Assembly (NCBI GenBank): GCA_011051475.1
Contig: DRLE01000233.1
Span: forward strand, 1-7,871
Direction: 5' to 3'
Length of the DNA: 7,871 nt
From: Gammaproteobacteria bacterium
GTDB lineage: Bacteria > Pseudomonadota > Gammaproteobacteria > SZUA-229
Shown here: piece after piece, positions 5,208-7,871 of the stretch
Position numbering within the stretch: the stretch's first letter is position 1
How the letters are laid out: every line of letters begins with the position of its first letter
Notes under the pieces: model-generated
Told to the model about the DNA's origin: nothing
Seen by the model: the letters and a program-made list of their open reading frames with translations, nothing else
The model's database searches: none
Program-made: the position numbers and the translations under genes

Positions 5208-6059
5208 TCAGTCGAAGCGCATGGACAGGTCGATGGCGCGAATATCCTTGGTCAGGGCGCCGATGGAAATATAATCGACGCCGGTGCCGGCCACCTCGTG
5301 AATGTTTTTCAGGGTGATATTGCCCGAGGCCTCGGTAACCACCTTCTGCCCGCTGTCCTTATGGCACAGATTTACGGCCTGCTTTAACTGCTGCAGATCG
5401 AAGTTATCCAGCAGCACACGATCGGCGCCGGCGGTAATGGCAAGCTGCAGCTCGTCCAGGTTTTCCACCTCGATTTCCACCGGTATGTCCGGGTTGCGAA
5501 ACTGCGCCTCGTTAATGGCCTGGGCGATGCCGCCGCAGGCATTGATATGGTTTTCCTTGATCAGATAGGCGTCGTACAGGCCGATGCGGTGGTTTTCGCA
5601 GCCGCCGCAGCTGACCGCGTATTTCTGCGCCAGGCGCAGGCCGGGAATGGTCTTGCGGGTATCGAGTACCTTTGCACCGGTGCCTTCGACTTCGCTGGCG
5701 TAGCGTGCGGCCAGGGTGGCGGTGGCCGACAGGGTCTGGACAAAATTCAGTGCGGTGCGCTCGCCGGTAACGATGTTCTGCGAGCTGCCGCTGATGGTGC
5801 AAAGCACCTGTCCGGGCTCTACCCGGTCGCCGTCATCCACGCACCAGTCGATAAGAATTTCCGGGTCGAGCTGGCGGTAGCATTCCTCGAACCAGTCAAG
5901 ACCGCAGAACACGCAGGCCTCGCGGCTGATCACCGTGGCCAGCGATATATTATCGGGCGGGATCAGTTCGGCGGTAATGTCGCCTTCACCGATGTCTTCT
6001 TTCAGGGCATTGAAAACGTTTTCTTCAATAACGCTTTGCGGAACGTGTAGCAGTGGCAT
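5208..6059 (-). CDS. nadC: NadC, quinolinate phosphoribosyltransferase (decarboxylating)
   Basis: This enzyme converts quinolinate and PRPP to nicotinate mononucleotide, CO2 and pyrophosphate, the entry step to NAD from the de novo route. The 283 residues show the full family pattern: ERTALNFVQTLSATAT (100-115), DTRKTIPGLR (133-142) with the following KYAV, the block GGCENHRIGLYDAYLIKENH (starting at 152), EIEVENLDEL (195-204), DRVLLDNF (213-220), EASGNI (243-248) and the C-terminal DYISIGALTKDIRAIDLSMRF. Length and both ends fit the family. No clear Shine-Dalgarno precedes the ATG at 6059. It lies 24 bases after argA and 29 before plsC, so it is likely the middle gene of one transcript. No nadA or nadB is in the window. 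Confidence 0.96.
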   Translation of the reverse strand: MPLLHVPQSVIEENVFNALKEDIGEGDITAELIPPDNISLATVISREACVFCGLDWFEECYRQLDPEILIDWCVDDGDRVEPGQVLCTISGSSQNIVTGERTALNFVQTLSATATLAARYASEVEGTGAKVLDTRKTIPGLRLAQKYAVSCGGCENHRIGLYDAYLIKENHINACGGIAQAINEAQFRNPDIPVEIEVENLDELQLAITAGADRVLLDNFDLQQLKQAVNLCHKDSGQKVVTEASGNITLKNIHEVAGTGVDYISIGALTKDIRAIDLSMRFD

Positions 6060-6083
6060 ATCAGCGAATAATCAAACGAATCA

Positions 6084-7448
6084 TCAGGGGTGCAGCTGCT
6101 TGCAGAGCACGCGCGAGTTGCGCTGGTAGTTATACAGCGACTGTTTTTCCATGGGCAGGTCCTCGGCGCTGCACTCGGCAAAGCCGCGCTCGATAAACCA
6201 GTGCATGGTCTGCGTCGTCAGGGTAAACAGTTTTTTCATGTGCTGCTTGCGCGCCTGCCATTCGATGTGTTGCATCAGGTCATCACCGCGCCCGTGCTGG
6301 CGGTAGTCTTCATGCACGGCCAGGCAGGCCAGCTCGGCGGCCTGTTCCTTCTCGAAGGGAAACAGCGCGGCGCAGGCGATAATCATGCCATCGCGCTCGA
6401 TAACGGTAAAATTATGAATGTCCAGCTCCAGCTGTTCGCGCGAGCGCTTGACCAGCACGCCCTGTTCCTCCAGCGGCGAGATCAGCTCCATGATACCGCC
6501 GATATCCTCGATGCTGGCGGTGCGCAGGCCCTCGTAGTTTTCCGCGGTGACCAGGGTGCCGACGCCGTCACGGGTGTACAGTTCCAGCAGCAGGGCGCCG
6601 TCGATGCGGCGGCTGAGCAGGTGCACGCGGCGCACACCGCCGCGGCAGGCGTGGGCGGCATTGTTCAGGTGGGCCTGGGTTTCGAGGGTCTGCTGTTTGT
6701 CATCGCCGGCATGGTTCTTCGACCAGCTTTCCGCCTGCGGCAGATTGAGCTGTTGCAGAAGCTTGCCGTCACGGTCGGTGACGCCATTGCTTTCCATGAT
6801 GAAAATCAGCTTGTCGGCATTCAGCGCAATGGCGGTCTCGGTGGCCACGTCCTCGGCGCGCAGATTGAAAATTTCGCCGGTGGTGGAATAGCCGATGGGC
6901 GAGATCAGCACCACATTGCCGTTTTCCAGCTGCCGGTCGATGGCGCCGGCGTCCACCTTGCGCACATTACCGGTCTGGCAGAAATCGACGCCGTTATGAA
7001 TGCCGTAGGGCCGGGCGGTGATGAAGTTTCCCGACACCACGCGCACCCCGGCGCCGGCCATGGGGGTATTGGGCAGTCCCATGGAAAGCTGCGACTCGAT
7101 GGTCATACGCACCTGGCCGACGGCCTGCTCGACCGCGGGCATGTGCTCGTGCAGGGTAATGCGCAGGTTGTCGGAAAAGGCCGACTGGATATTCAGGGTG
7201 TCGAGCTGCCGGCGAATCTGCGGCCGGGCGCCATGCACCAGCACGATGCGAACGCCGAGACTGCCGAGCAGGGCGATATCGTGAATCAGGTTGGCAAAGC
7301 CTTCGCTTTCCACCGCCTCGCCACCGAACAGGATGACAAAGGTACGGCCACGGTGAGCGTGAATATAGGGCGCGCTCTGGCGGAACCAGTCGACGTGCTG
7401 GTCACTGATGGGGTGTTCGGGCTGGTCCTTTCCGGTCGGGTCAGTCAT
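6084..7448 (-). CDS. argA: ArgA, N-acetylglutamate synthase (amino-acid kinase fold plus GNAT)
   Basis: This enzyme catalyses the first committed step of arginine synthesis, acetylating glutamate with acetyl-CoA. The 454-residue protein is close to the E. coli length (443). The N-terminal amino-acid-kinase domain (about 22-295) includes FVILFGGEAVES (37-48), VLVHGARPQI (69-78) and LISPIGYSTTGEIFN (181-195). In family members this domain carries the arginine feedback site. The C-terminal GNAT domain (about 308-450) has ACLAVHEDYRQHGRGDDL (374-391), with the RQHGRG acetyl-CoA loop, and MHWFIERGF (415-423). The start at 7448 leaves about 20 residues before the region aligning with E. coli ArgA. 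It has no clear Shine-Dalgarno but follows an A-rich leader. It is divergent from ilvD, so two amino-acid genes share one control region. Confidence 0.96.
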   Translation of the reverse strand: MTDPTGKDQPEHPISDQHVDWFRQSAPYIHAHRGRTFVILFGGEAVESEGFANLIHDIALLGSLGVRIVLVHGARPQIRRQLDTLNIQSAFSDNLRITLHEHMPAVEQAVGQVRMTIESQLSMGLPNTPMAGAGVRVVSGNFITARPYGIHNGVDFCQTGNVRKVDAGAIDRQLENGNVVLISPIGYSTTGEIFNLRAEDVATETAIALNADKLIFIMESNGVTDRDGKLLQQLNLPQAESWSKNHAGDDKQQTLETQAHLNNAAHACRGGVRRVHLLSRRIDGALLLELYTRDGVGTLVTAENYEGLRTASIEDIGGIMELISPLEEQGVLVKRSREQLELDIHNFTVIERDGMIIACAALFPFEKEQAAELACLAVHEDYRQHGRGDDLMQHIEWQARKQHMKKLFTLTTQTMHWFIERGFAECSAEDLPMEKQSLYNYQRNSRVLCKQLHP

Positions 7449-7599
7449 TGCGTGGTTGGCGTTTATTGTTTTTGGTTGTTTTTATCTTTATTTTTCTTTT
7501 TATTGCATGGGAGCGCGGTGTGCGCACTACTTTTAGCCTGCATACACTGATAATATACGTGATTCTGTCAGAAATCACTATTTAGTACGGGTTGAAGCC
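7449..7599. promoter_or_regulatory. Divergent argA/ilvD control region
   Basis: This 151-base gap must hold the promoters of both argA and ilvD. Next to argA, bases about 7466-7505 are almost pure T on the plus strand, giving an A-rich argA leader. Toward ilvD, TGATAATAT (7548-7556) offers a -10 (TAATAT at 7551-7556) without a convincing -35. Just downstream, GTGATTCTG (7559-7567), one T, then CAGAAATCAC (7569-7578) form an imperfect palindrome over the expected start site. No clear ArgR box was found. Confidence 0.4.
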
Positions 7600-7871
7600 A
7601 TGGCGAACCAGAATTCCAATGATAAAACACGCAAGTATTCCTCCATTATTGTCGATGGCGTAGCAAGAGCGCCCAGCCGCGCCATGCTGCACGCGGTCGG
7701 TTTCGAAGATGCCGACTTCAAAAAGCCGGAGATCGGCATCGCCTCGACCTGGAGCATGGTGACGCCCTGCAATATGCATATTAACAAGCTGGCCGAGGAT
7801 GCCGCCCAGGGCGCGGATGAAGCCGGCGCCAAGAGTATTATCTTCAATACCATTACCGTATCCGACGGTAT
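7600..7871 (+). CDS. ilvD: IlvD, dihydroxy-acid dehydratase, N-terminal part (3' end outside window)
   Basis: This iron-sulfur enzyme dehydrates 2,3-dihydroxy acids to 2-keto acids in valine, isoleucine, leucine and pantothenate synthesis. Ninety complete codons are visible from the ATG at 7600, and the frame stays open to the edge. The family pattern is clear: SSIIVDGVARAPSRAMLHAVGF (starting at 14), TWSMVTPCNMH (50-60) and FNTITVSDG (82-90). Cys57 is the expected cluster ligand and Asp89 an expected metal ligand. The TPCNMH form and the short N-terminus match the roughly 560-residue type seen in actinobacteria, cyanobacteria and plants rather than the roughly 616-residue E. coli type. The ribosome-binding site is weak. 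About five sixths of the gene is missing. Confidence 0.95.
   Translation, partial: MANQNSNDKTRKYSSIIVDGVARAPSRAMLHAVGFEDADFKKPEIGIASTWSMVTPCNMHINKLAEDAAQGADEAGAKSIIFNTITVSDG

Noticed and set aside
5547..6050. Plus-strand open frame opposite nadC
   Set aside because: It is antisense to a complete, family-matching nadC and has no recognisable product.
6090..7550. A 486-codon open frame on the plus strand opposite argA
   Set aside because: It is antisense to argA, which matches its family along its whole length. The plus-strand product has no recognisable domain, and its length follows from the codon bias of argA.
7449..7599. ArgR binding site upstream of argA
   Set aside because: No pair of TGAAT/ATTCA-like half-sites was found. 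The AT-rich stretch is mostly a T-run without that symmetry.

Overview
The window reads as chromosomal DNA of a gammaproteobacterium. The reasons are a Zur/ZnuABC set of enterobacterial type, a Zur box of the gammaproteobacterial form, and a bifunctional kinase-fold plus GNAT ArgA. The genus cannot be fixed from this sequence. The many short palindromic repeats and the shorter, non-enterobacterial IlvD argue against the Enterobacterales. Most of the window is ordinary core metabolism. The unusual material is in the non-coding DNA and at two gene 5' ends.

Layout: (1) 1-306, minus strand: the first 102 codons of a YjbQ/UPF0047 protein that runs off the left edge. (2) 307-634: no gene; a dispersed inverted repeat (374-530) that is itself split by a short hairpin element. 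(3) 635-4018: a high-affinity zinc uptake locus. znuA (minus) diverges from zur-znuC-znuB (plus), and a near-perfect Zur box (1688-1704) lies in the gap. The znuC start overlaps the zur stop (ATGA) and the znuB start overlaps the znuC stop (TAATG), so the three are probably translated together. The circuit can be read directly: zinc-loaded Zur binds the shared box and shuts off the binding protein (ZnuA), the ATPase (ZnuC), the permease (ZnuB) and zur itself. (4) 4019-4410: a convergent gene-free gap packed with nested repeats. (5) 4411-7448, minus: argA, nadC and plsC (arginine, NAD and phospholipid synthesis), 24 and 29 bases apart, probably one transcript in the order argA-nadC-plsC. (6) 7449-7599: a divergent control region. 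(7) 7600-7871, plus: the first 90 codons of ilvD, cut by the right edge.

The best candidate for something undescribed is a roughly 46-base hairpin element present three times (near 451-500, 4171-4218 and 4258-4304). Each copy carries the same palindrome centre, CATCCATG, with a different but still self-complementary stem, and each seems to interrupt a different older dispersed repeat. Removing the insert restores the host repeat in copy 1 clearly and in copies 2 and 3 plausibly. Separately, a 66-base element with perfect 21-base inverted arms lies in frame inside the 5' end of znuA, adding 22 codons ahead of the signal peptide. No CRISPR array, rRNA, tRNA, transposase gene or phage gene was seen.
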